Assembly: GCA_002344075.1 (NCBI GenBank)
Contig: DDTM01000103.1
Location: 21,656 to 85,655 of the forward strand
Direction: 5' to 3'
Length of the DNA stretch: 64,000 nt
From: Bacteroidetes bacterium UBA2364
GTDB taxonomy: Bacteria > Bacteroidota > Rhodothermia > Rhodothermales > UBA2364
Shown here: piece by piece, positions 63,060 through 64,000 of the stretch
Position numbering within the stretch: position 1 is the stretch's first letter
How the letters are laid out: every line of letters begins with the position of its first letter
Made by a program: the position numbers and the translations under genes
Notes under the pieces: model-generated
The model's input: the letters and a program-made list of their open reading frames with translations, nothing else
The model's database searches: none
Told to the model about the DNA's origin: nothing

Positions 63060-64000
63060 ATGGAAGGAAATTTTTCAAATAGGGTTCGGGATGTCATTTC
63101 ATTCAGTCGGGAGGAAGCCATTCGATTGGGACATGACTATATTGGGACCGAACACCTGCTTTTGGGCATCATCCGAGAAGGAGAAGGCATCGCCATCAAA
63201 ATCCTTCGGAACTTAGGATGTGATTTACATCGGCTGCGCCTTGCCATCGAAGATACGGTACGGGCTTCTGGCGGGACGCTCACAGCAGGCAACATCCCGT
63301 TGACAAAACAGGCCGAAAAAGTTCTGAAAATCACCTACTTAGAGGCCAAACTCTATAAAAGTGAAGTCATTGGTACCGAACATTTATTGCTCAGCCTGCT
63401 TCGAGACGATGAAAACCTGGCTGCACAAATCATGCAACAGGCATTTTCGATTACTTACGATGGGGCACGGGCGGAATTAGATAGCATTATCAGCGGCGGC
63501 ACTTCGCACGGGCGCAACAAGCCAATTGTGGGGGGCCAACGAAATCCGGAGAGCCGTGGCAGTCGCCCTACTTCCGGTTCTTCAAAAGAAAGAAGCAAAA
63601 TGGAAAAAAGCAAAACACCGGTATTGGATAATTTTGGCCGCGATCTCACCAAATTGGCTGAGGAAGGTAAGTTGGACGTGGTGGTGGGTCGCGAGCGGGA
63701 AATTGAGCGCGTGGCGCAAGTCCTGAGCCGCCGTAAGAAAAATAACCCTGTTTTGATCGGCGAGCCGGGTGTAGGGAAAACAGCCATTGCAGAAGGACTG
63801 GCGCTCCGAATCGTACAGCGGAAGGTGAGCCGAATTTTGTTTGATAAACGTATCGTGACCTTGGACCTGGCTGGTTTGGTGGCCGGAACCAAGTATCGGG
63901 GGCAGTTCGAGGAGCGGATGAAAGCCGTAATGAATGAATTGGAAAAAAGTCCGGACGTGATCCTGTTTATAGACGAGTTGCACACCATTGTGGGAGCAGG
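63060..64000 (+). CDS. clpC: ATP-dependent Clp protease ATP-binding subunit ClpC (5' part)
   Basis: This gene begins at ATG 63060 and runs off the window end with 313 codons in an open frame. The N-terminal double Clp domain (GTEHLLLGIIREGEGIA and GTEHLLLSLLRDDENLA) occupies about residues 1-145. A linker with a Ser/Gly/Lys-rich stretch leads to the first AAA+ module: Walker A GEPGVGKT (234-241), GTKYRGQFEERMK and the Walker B region ILFIDELHT. ClpC unfolds damaged proteins for ClpP and also handles stress substrates. The remainder (AAA-2, C-terminus) lies outside the window. The upstream inverted repeat at 62962-62995 could be its operator. Confidence 0.97.
   Translation, partial: MEGNFSNRVRDVISFSREEAIRLGHDYIGTEHLLLGIIREGEGIAIKILRNLGCDLHRLRLAIEDTVRASGGTLTAGNIPLTKQAEKVLKITYLEAKLYKSEVIGTEHLLLSLLRDDENLAAQIMQQAFSITYDGARAELDSIISGGTSHGRNKPIVGGQRNPESRGSRPTSGSSKERSKMEKSKTPVLDNFGRDLTKLAEEGKLDVVVGREREIERVAQVLSRRKKNNPVLIGEPGVGKTAIAEGLALRIVQRKVSRILFDKRIVTLDLAGLVAGTKYRGQFEERMKAVMNELEKSPDVILFIDELHTIVGA

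Overview
The window looks like chromosomal DNA of a member of the Bacteroidota/Rhodothermota group, possibly Rhodothermales-like. The grounds are: a serine/threonine kinase with TPR repeats beside a sigma factor of the TIGR02999 type; very large secreted beta-rich and fibronectin type III proteins; FlgD-like C-terminal domains; an MHS transporter followed by a tiny membrane protein next to acetyl-CoA synthetase; an EF-G2-type GTPase; a bacterial iodotyrosine-deiodinase homologue; and one promoter with the TTTG / TAnnTTTG layout of Bacteroidota. The assignment rests on protein recognition from memory, not on a search. I saw no phage genes, insertion sequence, CRISPR array or rRNA.

Layout. Positions 1-4114 hold a minus-strand group: an ECF sigma factor, a receptor-like Ser/Thr kinase and a haem-binding lipoprotein. 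Divergent from it, 4373-20090 is a surface operon of about 15.7 kb: an outer-membrane barrel-like protein, a 3,992-residue secreted protein and a five-domain fibronectin type III protein, closed by a terminator. Positions 20490-28265 form a short-chain fatty acid island: acs, a porin, an MHS-family transporter with its small partner, an array of three repeat-hairpin-T-tract modules, and prpE. A decayed HxlR regulator and katG follow, then aspS.

Positions 33304-45643 are mixed housekeeping and stress genes: an FAD reductase, DinB, GNAT, a second CxxCH lipoprotein, a vanadium haloperoxidase-like PAP2 enzyme, galM, a DsbD-type thiol-disulfide transporter, an alpha/beta hydrolase, PPK2, an AlkB-type monooxygenase and a zinc-ribbon-like protein. 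Positions 45976-54111 hold an M14 carboxypeptidase, the deiodinase homologue, an EF-G2-type GTPase, tsaB and accD. Positions 54289-64000 hold two small exported proteins, tRNA-Leu(UAA), a two-domain cytidine deaminase, a VWA membrane protein, a duplicated-domain unknown, an M20 amidohydrolase, a lamin-tail-domain exported protein, an IscA/ErpA-type protein and the 5' part of clpC, which runs off the window.

The most unusual items are the triple repeat-hairpin array in front of prpE, the giant-protein operon, the EF-G paralogue lacking the catalytic histidine, the sigma factor that has threonines where the acidic region-2 motif normally sits beside a kinase gene, and the cytidine deaminase whose active domain is at the C-terminus.
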